NCBI GenBank assembly: GCA_022561775.1
Contig: JADFQO010000006.1
Span: forward strand, 50,289-114,288
Direction of reading: 5' to 3'
Source of the DNA: Myxococcales bacterium
GTDB lineage: Bacteria > Myxococcota_A > UBA9160 > SMWR01
Length of the DNA: 64,000 nucleotides
Shown: positions 19,822 through 27,657 of the stretch, one piece after another
Numbering within the stretch: the stretch's first letter is position 1
Layout of the letters: each line of letters begins with the position of its first letter
Position numbers and translations under genes: made by a program
The notes under the pieces: model-generated
The model's database searches: none
The model's input: only the letters and a program-made list of their open reading frames with translations
What the model was told of the DNA's origin: nothing

Positions 19822-20751
19822 CTAGACGTAGGTTCCCGAGTGAGGCGTCGCGATCTGGTTGTTGGCCTGCCGAAAGCGATCGACCTCGTCGAACATGTTC
19901 TGGGTGGTGACATTGCTGGTGGATTCACCGGAGGCTTCGCAGCGCGCCTTGCGGCGCAAGACGGCGTGCATGATGCGGATCCAGTCGCCGGTCGACGGCT
20001 CGCGATAGCGTTCGACGACGGACTTCCAATCGATGCTGTCGAATAGCGTGTGGCCAGCTCGTTTCGCGGATGCGGCGGAGTGGATCTCGAGCGCCTCGAC
20101 GATGTCTTCCGGATAGGCCGGCGTGACTTCGACCACCCGCTCGAAGCGTCCAGGCTGGACGAACGCCTGGCGCAGGGTGTCGGGATGGTTGGTGGAGCCG
20201 ACGACGAGATGGGACTCTGCTGCGGCGGTTCGGTCGACGATGTCGAGCAGGAAGTCCATCACGGGACCCACCGGTAGGTCCGGTCGGCGGGCTCCGATCT
20301 CCTGGGTCTGCGAAAATTCGAGTTCGTTGAAGAGGATCGTCGAGGGCGGAATCTCGGCGAGGGTCTGCGACCAGGCCGCGACGAGTTCTCCGACCTTACC
20401 GCCTTCGTGGATGACTTCGAGGACCAACCGCGGAACCGTTACAACGATGAACGACGATCGGGTCAGGGCCGCCAGCGATTTGGCGAGCAACCGCTTGCCG
20501 ACGCCTCTGCGCCCGATCAGCAGCAGGCCAGAGGGCGGATAGGTGCCCCAGCGAGTGTAGACGGCGGGGTCCGTGGCGGCGCACGCGTAGGTGAGGATCT
20601 CTTCCTTGGCGGCTGTGAGGCCACCGATCTCGGAAAGCTCGAGCTGGGGATCGGGATCGAGCTGGGTCGCTCTGGCAATGGGCTCGTACTTGCGCGCGAA
20701 GCTCGACCAGAGGTTGTGCGCCCGCTCGATCCGGATGCCCGAATCTTCCAT
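19822..20751 (-). CDS. AAA family protein with degenerate Walker A and Walker B motifs
   Basis: A 309-residue protein with the fold signature of FtsH/CDC48-type AAA modules (LSEIGGLTAAKEEILTY; PPSGLLLIGRRGVGKRLLAK; QPGRFERVVEVTPAYPEDIV). The Walker A reads GRRGVGKR (80-87): the Ser/Thr after the lysine is arginine. The Walker B reads STILFNELEF (137-146): the usual Asp is Asn. Sensor-1 (VVGSTNHPDTL) and the arginine-finger region are kept. It may bind nucleotide but hydrolyse it poorly, perhaps as a regulatory partner of the intact Ycf46-like ATPase encoded 74 bases upstream. No protease or membrane domain is attached. Function unknown. Confidence 0.78.
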   Translation of the reverse strand: MEDSGIRIERAHNLWSSFARKYEPIARATQLDPDPQLELSEIGGLTAAKEEILTYACAATDPAVYTRWGTYPPSGLLLIGRRGVGKRLLAKSLAALTRSSFIVVTVPRLVLEVIHEGGKVGELVAAWSQTLAEIPPSTILFNELEFSQTQEIGARRPDLPVGPVMDFLLDIVDRTAAAESHLVVGSTNHPDTLRQAFVQPGRFERVVEVTPAYPEDIVEALEIHSAASAKRAGHTLFDSIDWKSVVERYREPSTGDWIRIMHAVLRRKARCEASGESTSNVTTQNMFDEVDRFRQANNQIATPHSGTYV

Positions 20752-20825
20752 GCGGGGATCTTAGTGGATCCCAGCCCGAGAAGTCCCCCGGTTTTCTGTC
20801 GGGAAGCCGTGGGCGTCGAGAGCCC

Positions 20826-22367
20826 TCAGGGCTCCGCGAAGAGCTCGACCATCTTGGCGTCGACCGAAGCGGGGCGGGCTCGCCCCTTGCTCCAGTCGCG
20901 GAGTTCCTTGATGTGCTCTTCGTAGGTGTCGTAGAGCGGAACGGTATCGTGGATGGCGTTTTCGAGGTCTGTTTCCGAGAGCTCGCGTGATTCCGCGAAG
21001 GCCGCGTAGAGCGCGGCGGTAACCGCCTGTTCGAGCTCGGCGCCGCTCAGGCGCGCTGCTTGGGCGGCCAGTTCCGCCAACTCGAATTGCAGCGGATCGC
21101 GACCGCGGCGCCGAAGGTGGATCGAGAGAATCTCGGCTCGCTCATTCTCGGTTGGAAGGTCGACGAAGAAGAGGTCATCGAATCGCCCGCGCCGAAGCAG
21201 TTCGGGTGGCAGTGCGGTGACGTTGTTTGCGGTTGCGACCACGAAGACCGGCGAGTCTTTTTCGGAAAGCCAGGTCAGGAATGCGCCGAATACCCGGCTC
21301 GCGCTCGGGTCCGACTCCGACGCTGCGAAGCCCTTCTCGATCTCATCGATCCAGAGCACCGCGGGCGCGAGCGACTCTGCGACCTGCACGGCTTCGCGGA
21401 TCGCCTGTTCGGGGCTCTGTGACTCACTCGAGAACGTTGCCGCGAGGTCGAGCCTCAGCAGTGGGAAGTGCCACTCGCGCGCGACGGCCTTCGCACACAG
21501 GGACTTGCCGCAACCCTGAACGCCCAGCAGCAGCAGGCCTCGCGGGGTGGGCAGGCCGAACGCTCGCGCTTCGCTTCCGAAGGCCCGGCGCCGTTCTCGC
21601 AGCCAGAGTTTGAGTTCGCCGAGGCCTCCTACATCGCTGAGCCCCGCGTCGAATTGGTGGAAGCTCAGCGCGGCGGTGCGCCCGAGCGCGCGCCGTTTCT
21701 CGCACACGATCTCCGCGACCGCATCGTCGTTGAGTCCCCGCGATTTCGCGCAGGCTTTGCGAAAGACGCGCATGGCCTCTGATCCGGTGAGCCCGAGCGC
21801 GCTGCGCGCCGCCGCGTGCAGCAGGTGCGATCTCGATTCGGCGTCTTTGGAACTGGTGTCTCCGCGCTTTTCGGCGAGGCGTTCGAACAGCGAGAGGAGT
21901 TCGCCTTCGTTCGGCAGTGGGAGTTCCACGACGGCTGCTTCGCGCAGCAATTCGATGGGCAGATGCAACACGGGCCCGAGCAGGACAACGACCTGGCGAC
22001 GTGCGGTGATCTGCGGAAGCAGATCGCGAAGTCGGCGTATCGCCATGGGGTCGTCGAGCAGTCGGTGCGCGTCGAGCACCACGAAAACCGCCGGTTTCTC
22101 GCAGGAGGAGAATCCGATCAGGCCCTCGTCCAATGAGCCTGAGCCGGAACCCTCTGCGATCTTGAGTTTGCGGTCCTTGAGCTTGGAATCGATTTTCCCG
22201 GTGTTGAGTCCAGACGCGAGCGTCCAGGTGATGCAACGACGCTCCGTCGCCTGTGCGAGGCGGTGCAGCAGCGCGAGCGCGCGATCTTCCTCGCTGCTTT
22301 CGAGCGCGATCAGGTTCCAGCCCGAGAGGATCAGCAGCTGGAGTTCTTCCGCACAGTCCGCGCTCAT
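20826..22367 (-). CDS. Ycf46-type AAA ATPase
   Basis: A 513-residue cytoplasmic protein. The N-terminal 230 residues form a degenerate AAA-like domain (LNLIALESSEEDRALALL-type start; VFVVLDAHRLLDD), and residues 240-500 are a complete AAA module: GVQGCGKS (282-289), VLWIDEIEKG (337-346), ATANNVTALPPELLRRGRFD with sensor-1 and arginine fingers. This two-part layout is that of the Ycf46/COG0464 family found in cyanobacteria and plastids, where a role in photosynthetic regulation and CO2 use has been proposed. The start overlaps the upstream GspE-type gene by four bases. Its job here is unknown; linkage suggests work with the GspE-like ATPase and the degenerate AAA protein. Confidence 0.82.
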   Translation of the reverse strand: MSADCAEELQLLILSGWNLIALESSEEDRALALLHRLAQATERRCITWTLASGLNTGKIDSKLKDRKLKIAEGSGSGSLDEGLIGFSSCEKPAVFVVLDAHRLLDDPMAIRRLRDLLPQITARRQVVVLLGPVLHLPIELLREAAVVELPLPNEGELLSLFERLAEKRGDTSSKDAESRSHLLHAAARSALGLTGSEAMRVFRKACAKSRGLNDDAVAEIVCEKRRALGRTAALSFHQFDAGLSDVGGLGELKLWLRERRRAFGSEARAFGLPTPRGLLLLGVQGCGKSLCAKAVAREWHFPLLRLDLAATFSSESQSPEQAIREAVQVAESLAPAVLWIDEIEKGFAASESDPSASRVFGAFLTWLSEKDSPVFVVATANNVTALPPELLRRGRFDDLFFVDLPTENERAEILSIHLRRRGRDPLQFELAELAAQAARLSGAELEQAVTAALYAAFAESRELSETDLENAIHDTVPLYDTYEEHIKELRDWSKGRARPASVDAKMVELFAEP

Positions 22368-24232
22368 TCGGTATCCGCCGTGACGCGAACGATTTCTTCG
22401 AACGTCGTGACACCGTCTGCAAGTTTTCGCACGGCGGCATCGCGCAGGGGCTCCATCCCCTCGATGCGGCCCGCGCGGTGGATCTCGTTGGCGTCCTTGC
22501 CGTCTTTGATGAGCGTGCGGATGCGGCGCCCGACGTCGAGCATCTCGAACACGCCGGTACGCCCGTAGAGACCCGTGTAGCGGCAGGACACGCAGCCCTC
22601 GCCCGAGCGAACGCGCAGGTTGTCACGTCTCTCGACCGGCACCTTGATGCCGAGCGCGGCCACCTGATCCGGGTTCAGGTAACTCTCCACCGCGCAGTTT
22701 TCGCAGATGCGACGAATCAGGCGCTGGGCGACGATCCCGCGCATCACGCTCGAGAGCAGGAAGCGCTCGACCCCCAATTCGATCAGCCGCGTGATCGCGC
22801 CCGCGGCGTTGCGGGTGTGCACGGTCGAGAAGACGAGGTGGCCGGTGAGGGCCGCCTGGACGGCCATGTTCGCGGTCTCCTTGTCTCGGATCTCGCCGAC
22901 CATGATGATGTCGGGATCCTGTCGCAGGATCGAGCGCAGCGCGGATGCGAAAGTCACATCGACCTTCGGATTGACCTGGACCTGGCAGAAGCGCGGATCG
23001 ATCATCTCGATCGGATCTTCGACGCTCGTGATGTTGATCTCCGGCCCCGAGAGATACCGCAGCGTCGAGTAGAGCGTTGTCGTCTTGCCGGAGCCGGTCG
23101 GGCCCGTCACGAGGATCAACCCGTTGGGGCAGGTGATCCATTGTTCGTAGCGCTCGCGCTCGTCGACGCTGAAGCCCAGGTCGTGAAGGTCGGCGAGCAA
23201 GACGCTCGGATCGAATACGCGGATGACGATTTTTTCGCCAAAGGCGGTCGGCATGCTCGACACGCGCAGCTCGACCTCGTGCTGTGCGCGCTGGGTCTTG
23301 ATTCGACCATCCTGTGGGCGTCGCCGATCGGCGATATTCATACCCGCGAGGACCTTGACGCGGGATGTAATCGCGCCGTGAACCGAGATTGGAACCGTTT
23401 CGATGTCGTGCAGAATGCCGTCGATCCGAAAGCGGATCACCGCGTCGTCGCGCCGCGGCTCGAGGTGGAGGTCGGACGCGCGCTGTTCGAACGCGTAGTT
23501 GAGCAGATAGTCGACAGCGGCAATTACGTGCTCGTCGTTTTGAGCTGTGGCGAGTTCGTCGTTGCTTCGAACTTCGACGAGCTGCACGAGGGCGCTGCTG
23601 CCGCCGCCGCCAAGCTCCGTCGCTGCCTGCGAAACCTTGGCGCGAAAGCCGTAGACACGATCGATCACCTGGATCACATCGCACTTTGCCGCAATCACGT
23701 AGGTGAGGGGGGCCTGGATCAGGTCTTCGAGTGTCTGGCGGAGGGTCGTGTCAAAGGGGTCGGTGAGCGTTAGGCAGAGGGTGTCGCCCTCCCGCGCGAC
23801 CGGGATCACCACGTGGTGTCGCGCGAAAGGGCGCGAGAGCGTCTTGGTCACGAGATCGTTGTCGATGCGCAGCGGATCAATCTTCAGGTAGGGGATGCCG
23901 GACTCTACGGCGAGCGCCTCCGCGAGCGCATCTTCGTCGAGTTTGCCGTGCGGCCGTTTGGGGTGGGGGAACGCGATGGCCGCCACGAGTTCGACCGGCG
24001 TCACCTCGTAGCGGCTCGCCGCCTGCGAGCGTACCGATCCCACGCGATCTTTGAGGACGTGGCTGCGGAGCGTCGTGGCCCGCGCCTCGATCTCCTTGGC
24101 CTGTTGCGCGGTCAGGAGCTCTTGGCGCTGCAGGATTTCGAGCAGTTCTTCGAGGCCGAGCGGGGGCCGCGGCTCCGAGCGCTCGATGCGCTTTGAATCG
24201 AGCCCGGCCGGGCCGGGTTTCGCTTGGCTCAT
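22364..24232 (-). CDS. GspE/PilB family secretion or pilus assembly ATPase
   Basis: Hexameric ATPase of the type II secretion/type IV pilus superfamily, acting at the cytoplasmic face. The 622 residues comprise an N-terminal MshEN-like region (about 90-200) and a RecA-like core: Walker A GPTGSGKTT (377-385), Asp box near SVEDPIE (403-409), Walker B DIIMVGEIRD (441-450), His box GHLVFSTVHTRNA. The zinc site is C510, C513, C547 and C550. All catalytic motifs are intact. The first 75 residues form an extra helical segment (LEELLEILQRQELLTAQQAK). No pilin, GspF or secretin genes are near; instead it heads an operon with two AAA proteins and rfbB. That makes an orphan or repurposed motor possible. 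Confidence 0.9.
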   Translation of the reverse strand: MSQAKPGPAGLDSKRIERSEPRPPLGLEELLEILQRQELLTAQQAKEIEARATTLRSHVLKDRVGSVRSQAASRYEVTPVELVAAIAFPHPKRPHGKLDEDALAEALAVESGIPYLKIDPLRIDNDLVTKTLSRPFARHHVVIPVAREGDTLCLTLTDPFDTTLRQTLEDLIQAPLTYVIAAKCDVIQVIDRVYGFRAKVSQAATELGGGGSSALVQLVEVRSNDELATAQNDEHVIAAVDYLLNYAFEQRASDLHLEPRRDDAVIRFRIDGILHDIETVPISVHGAITSRVKVLAGMNIADRRRPQDGRIKTQRAQHEVELRVSSMPTAFGEKIVIRVFDPSVLLADLHDLGFSVDERERYEQWITCPNGLILVTGPTGSGKTTTLYSTLRYLSGPEINITSVEDPIEMIDPRFCQVQVNPKVDVTFASALRSILRQDPDIIMVGEIRDKETANMAVQAALTGHLVFSTVHTRNAAGAITRLIELGVERFLLSSVMRGIVAQRLIRRICENCAVESYLNPDQVAALGIKVPVERRDNLRVRSGEGCVSCRYTGLYGRTGVFEMLDVGRRIRTLIKDGKDANEIHRAGRIEGMEPLRDAAVRKLADGVTTFEEIVRVTADTE

Positions 24233-24360
24233 TGTGCGCGTACCCCTTCTAGCTGCTTATCGGCGATCAGCCGAAAAAATCGACTGCTCGCGGCCGGATT
24301 TTTCGCGGCCCAGTGGCTGGGCCGGAAAGCACGCGGCGTGCAAGGCGTTATGCTGCCGCG

Positions 24361-24981
24361 GTGCACCTCAAGATCGATCCCGAGCTGCTCGAGCGCGCCC
24401 GCCGGAGCCTGCGGCGCCGCGATCCGGCGCTTGGGGCCGTGATCCGGCGGGTTGGCCCCTGCGGGCTCCAGGCCAGCGGGGACCCCTACCGATCGCTGGT
24501 TCGGTCGGTCGTCTACCAACAGCTCGCCGGCTCCGCGGCGGGCGCCATCCTCGGGCGGGTCCGGGCTCGCTTTGGAGGGCGGATCCCGCGGCCCGAACGG
24601 CTGCTGGCCGCGACCGACGCCGAGCTGCGATCCGACGGGCTCTCGCGCCAGAAGATCGCCGCGGTGCGAGGCGTCGCGTCCGCGTTCGCCGACAGGACCC
24701 TCTGCAACCGGCGGCTCCGCCGGATGCCGGACCAGGAGGTTGTAGACGCCGTCACCCAGGTTCGGGGCGTTGGAGAGTGGACGGCCCACATGCTGCTGAT
24801 GTTTTCGCTCGGCCGCCCCGACGTCCTCCCGGTCGGTGACTACGGGGTGCGGAAGGGCGCGCAGATCGTCTACGGCCTCGACGAGCTTCCCAAGCCCGCC
24901 GAACTCGCGAGCCTCGCTGAGCGCTGGCGCCCCTACCGCTCGGTGGGCGCCTGGTACCTCTGGGCGGTCATCGACCAATGA
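24361..24981 (+). CDS. DNA-3-methyladenine glycosylase II (AlkA-like, HhH-GPD)
   Basis: Base-excision repair glycosylase that removes alkylated purines. The 206 residues hold the helix-hairpin-helix/GPD core: SVVYQQLAGSAAGAILGRV near 50-67, VRGVGEWTAHMLLMFSLGRP near 136-155 (the HhH and following Gly/Pro loop) and DVLPVGDYGVRKG with the catalytic aspartate. The length fits minimal AlkA-like enzymes lacking the N-terminal mixed-sheet domain. The GTG start at 24361 gives MHLKIDPELLERARR and avoids an Arg-rich leader read from 24313. It diverges from the GspE-type gene and is followed by tRNA-Glu. Confidence 0.88.
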   Translation: MHLKIDPELLERARRSLRRRDPALGAVIRRVGPCGLQASGDPYRSLVRSVVYQQLAGSAAGAILGRVRARFGGRIPRPERLLAATDAELRSDGLSRQKIAAVRGVASAFADRTLCNRRLRRMPDQEVVDAVTQVRGVGEWTAHMLLMFSLGRPDVLPVGDYGVRKGAQIVYGLDELPKPAELASLAERWRPYRSVGAWYLWAVIDQ

Positions 24982-25052
24982 CTCCGAGCCCGCCGCCGCG
25001 ACTAGAGCGAGAGCCGGACTTTTGCGCGATATTCCCGCCGCTCACCGAGCGC

Positions 25053-25128
25053 GTCCCCATCGTCTAGTGGCCCAGGACTCCGCCCTTTCAAGGCGGCAAC
25101 ACGGGTTCGAGTCCCGTTGGGGACGCCA
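25053..25128 (+). tRNA. tRNA-Glu (anticodon TTC)
   Basis: A complete cloverleaf can be folded. The acceptor GTCCCCA (25053-25059) pairs with TGGGGAC (25118-25124), with discriminator G and encoded CCA (25126-25128). The anticodon stem CCGCC/GGCGG flanks the loop CTTTCAA, so the anticodon is TTC. The T-arm is CGGG-TTCGAGT-CCCG. Its last 26 bases before CA recur with one mismatch at 28811-28836, which marks this gene as a likely integration site. Confidence 0.95.
25102..25127 (+). repeat. Left copy of the tRNA-Glu 3'-end direct repeat (attachment-site-like)
   Basis: CGGGTTCGAGTCCCGTTGG plus GGACGCC, lying in the T-arm and acceptor of tRNA-Glu. It matches 28811-28836 at 25 of 26 positions. Identity of this kind to a tRNA 3' end is typical of attL/attR pairs of tyrosine-integrase islands. 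Confidence 0.65.
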
Positions 25129-25427
25129 CTTTTGTTCCGCCTCGATTTCCTTCACGTTGATTTTCGTGTGGGGTGAATATTGTGCGGGCGTTCTTGTGCG
25201 TTACATCCCCACGCCGCCACACAACATCCAGCTGAGACGCTAGCTGGCCCTCGCTATCCATTCCCTCCCACCACTCTACGTGCCCTCCGTGCGCCCTACC
25301 TCTCGCTTTCGGAGCTGTTCTGTGTTGCAGAGCGGCGCATAGCGCCTCACCTTGAAAATGATTGACCCTGGATCGTTGCGGGGAGTACACTGGAATCGTC
25401 GGATAGGGGATGACACAGGGGAAATCC
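25129..25427. other. Non-coding left end of the island
   Basis: 299 bases after tRNA-Glu without a credible gene. The first 120 bases are comparatively A+T-rich. The only clear element is the promoter at 25362-25391. Confidence 0.5.
25362..25391 (+). promoter_or_regulatory. Promoter of the TSP3-repeat gene
   Basis: TTGACC (25362-25367), an 18-base spacer and TACACT (25386-25391), 37 bases before the ATG at 25428. The flanking bases (TGATTGACC, GGATCG in the spacer, TGGA after the -10) also occur, with the same spacing, in front of the frameshifted secreted gene on the other strand. Confidence 0.6.
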
Positions 25428-26030
25428 ATGCGTTCGTTCAACGCAGCACTCATCGTTTCCGCCGCGTTCTTCCTAGCGGGCGGCCTCGCTCACAGCGGGG
25501 ATCTCAGCAGCGCAAGCTTCCGGCTGGTTGGCGCGAATTTCAATGCTGGCGGTGCGTCCAGCCTCCAAGGCACGACTCTGGAGAGCGGGGTCTCGGTCGG
25601 CCAGTCCGAGGCGGTCGGGTTCAGCGGAAGCACACTGAACCTCACGACCAGCGCAGCCGGCTTCTGGCCGATCGTGCCCGGCGAGCTGCCCAACCTCGAC
25701 GTGGACGGCGACCAGAGTCAGGGCTTCCTCGATGACGACGACGATGGCGACGGCCTGCTCGACATCTTCGAGACCAATACGGGGACGTTCCAGTCGCCGA
25801 CCGATACCGGCACCGACCCGATCAATCCCGATACCGATGGAGACGGCTTCAGCGACGGTGAGGAAGTTGCGGCGGGCTCCAACCCGAACGATCCCGCATC
25901 GACCCCGACGTCCACAGAGGTTCCGGCACTTCCCGGCCTGGGACAGCCGCTGCTCGTGGTCCTGATGCTCGTGGCGGGTCTGTTCGTGAGCCGCCGACCG
26001 CGGAGCCGAAAATTGATAAGGAGAGCGTGA
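25428..26030 (+). CDS. Exported thrombospondin type 3 repeat protein with C-terminal membrane-anchor/sorting tail
   Basis: A 200-residue protein with a signal peptide (RSFNAALIVSAAFFLAGGLA). A Ser/Gly/Thr-rich beta region covers about 25-90. Calcium-binding TSP3-like repeats cover 90-165 (DVDGDQSQG, DDDDDGDGLLD, NPDTDGDGFSDGEE). The C-terminus has a short VPALPGLGQP motif, a hydrophobic helix (LLVVLMLVAGLFV) and an RRPRSRK basic cluster. This is the layout of PEP-CTERM/IPTL-CTERM style sorting signals, although the motif differs from the classical VPEP. The ATG at 25428 follows AGGGGAA. The stop overlaps the next gene by one or a few bases (TGATG), so the two are an operon. Probably a surface or matrix protein. 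Confidence 0.78.
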   Translation: MRSFNAALIVSAAFFLAGGLAHSGDLSSASFRLVGANFNAGGASSLQGTTLESGVSVGQSEAVGFSGSTLNLTTSAAGFWPIVPGELPNLDVDGDQSQGFLDDDDDGDGLLDIFETNTGTFQSPTDTGTDPINPDTDGDGFSDGEEVAAGSNPNDPASTPTSTEVPALPGLGQPLLVVLMLVAGLFVSRRPRSRKLIRRA

Positions 26031-27397
26031 TGTCTAGACGAACCCTCAGATCAGCAGCTCGCCGCACACGATCGCTGGCGCTGGTGTGGCTTCTCTGGCT
26101 CGCCGTCCCGGCGTGGGGAGCCGTGCCGGGACAGATCAACTTCCAGGGTCTGCTGCTCGACTCCGGCGGGCAGCCGGTGAACGGCGCGGTAAGCCTGATG
26201 TTCACGCTCTACGATGCCGAGACCGGCGGGACCGCGCTCTGGACGGAGAGCCACACGGGCGTTCCGGTACTCGATGGCGTGTACGACGTGGCGCTCGGGT
26301 CGTCGACGCCGATTGCTGCGGAAGTGCTCGCGGCTGGCAGTGTCTGGGTCGAGATTAAGGTCGGCGCAGAAACGCTCACACCTCGCAAGCAGGTGCTCTC
26401 GGTGCCATATGCGCTGCGTGCACAGACGGCCGAGATCGCCGAGACGGCCAAGAGCGCCGATGGCGTGGCTCTGCCGCCGACTCCTCCCCTAATTGGATTC
26501 CTCAAACTCGAAGGCGTGGAGGGTTCGTCGACGACCGCAAACCATCTCGGTTGGATTCCTCTGCGCGGGCTTTCCTGGGGTATGTCCACATCCGGCTCAT
26601 TCCATGAAGGCGGTGGCGGCGGGATTGGTCCACTTTCGCTACAGAATTTGGTCCTCACGATAGATGATGCCTCCGTAATTCCGCAGTTGTACTCCCTCCT
26701 GTGTACTGGCCAACACCTTGTCGAGGCGATGGTGGATATCAGCCCTCCAGGTGGCCCTGTCGACGACGTACTCCACCAGATATCGCTGGCGAACGTGTTG
26801 ATCAACTCGTTCGAGTATTCGACGGCCCCCAAGGTCGGAGAGCCTCATCTCGCAATTCTCGCTCTCACCGCGGAAGAGTGGACCTTCGGCCCCACCGGGG
26901 GCAGCGCCGTGTTGCAATTCGGGCTCGAGTTTCTTGGCGGCAGCGGTAGCTGCAATCTTGATTTTAACAACCCCATCATCCACCCAGGCGACTCCTCGCG
27001 CGATTTTTCCACCGAGAAGGTCGCGGTCTTGGTATCGCAGCTGTCTCCCCCAGTGATAACGAACTCAGGCGGCTTTGAACCCGGGGGGGGGAGTTCCGGC
27101 CAGACTACCTTGCAAGATCTCACCATCACACTCAACTACGACGGGCCGTGTTTTGTCGCCTTGTTGGTCAATCAGGATCCATTTACCGAGCTGCGGTTCG
27201 AGGTCTGGACCGCGGCCAACGGCAACTTGCCCGAGACGAAGATCGCTCTCAGCCCAGCCATCATCAGGGCGGTCAACCTGCGCTCCGTAGGTGACCGGCT
27301 TGAGCAGACCGTGTTCTTCGACGGCGATAAGATCACATGGCAACATCTCGACGGCACGGTGTTCTCGTGGGAGCAGAGCACGGAGACTGGAGGCTAG
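26030..27397 (+). CDS. Sec-exported protein with tandem Hcp-like (T6SS tube fold) domains
   Basis: 455 residues with a signal peptide cut near residue 30 (LLWLAVPAWG-AV). Residues 33-130 form a beta domain common at the front of deltaproteobacterial secreted proteins (INFQGLLLDSGGQPVNG; VPYALRAQTAEIAETA). Residues 155-290 match Hcp: GFLKLEGVEGSSTTANHLGW, LRGLSWGMS, a glycine-rich loop GGGGGIGPLSLQNLVLTID, LLCTGQHLVEA and SLANVLINSFEYS. Residues 335-450 look like a second copy (TLQDLTITLNY; LRFEVWTAANGNLPETKIAL; AIIRAVNLRS; VFFDGDKITWQ). True T6SS Hcp proteins are leaderless and cytoplasmic, and no T6SS genes are here, so this is probably an extracellular protein reusing the tube fold. It is coupled to the TSP3 gene upstream. 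Function unknown. Confidence 0.78.
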   Translation: MSRRTLRSAARRTRSLALVWLLWLAVPAWGAVPGQINFQGLLLDSGGQPVNGAVSLMFTLYDAETGGTALWTESHTGVPVLDGVYDVALGSSTPIAAEVLAAGSVWVEIKVGAETLTPRKQVLSVPYALRAQTAEIAETAKSADGVALPPTPPLIGFLKLEGVEGSSTTANHLGWIPLRGLSWGMSTSGSFHEGGGGGIGPLSLQNLVLTIDDASVIPQLYSLLCTGQHLVEAMVDISPPGGPVDDVLHQISLANVLINSFEYSTAPKVGEPHLAILALTAEEWTFGPTGGSAVLQFGLEFLGGSGSCNLDFNNPIIHPGDSSRDFSTEKVAVLVSQLSPPVITNSGGFEPGGGSSGQTTLQDLTITLNYDGPCFVALLVNQDPFTELRFEVWTAANGNLPETKIALSPAIIRAVNLRSVGDRLEQTVFFDGDKITWQHLDGTVFSWEQSTETGG

Positions 27398-27657
27398 TCC
27401 GAGCCACTTCTCTGACCCACAGGATGGTCGCAAGTAGCCCCGGCTGGCGGTACAGGCGGGAACGCTACCCCCATAGGCTTCAGTACCGATCAAGTTGCGC
27501 TGCGGGTGAGCCGTCGCGAGTGACGGGATCTTGACGCAGTCGGCGCGAATGCTTCGGTTCCCGGCGGTCTAGTTGGACCGGGGCACCCGGCTCATCGTCT
27601 CGAACTCTGGCTGAACCCGCCAAAGCCAGCAGAAAAGTGCCCAAGGCAATCCAGCGA

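Noticed and set aside
22253..23773. A 506-residue plus-strand frame opposite the GspE-type ATPase and Ycf46 genes.
   Set aside because: Antisense frame in high-GC DNA. The minus-strand genes have intact catalytic motifs throughout, and the frame has no recognisable domain.
26030..27397. Considered as part of a type VI secretion or phage tail cluster.
   Set aside because: No sheath, baseplate, spike or ClpV-type gene is present within the window, and the protein has a signal peptide.
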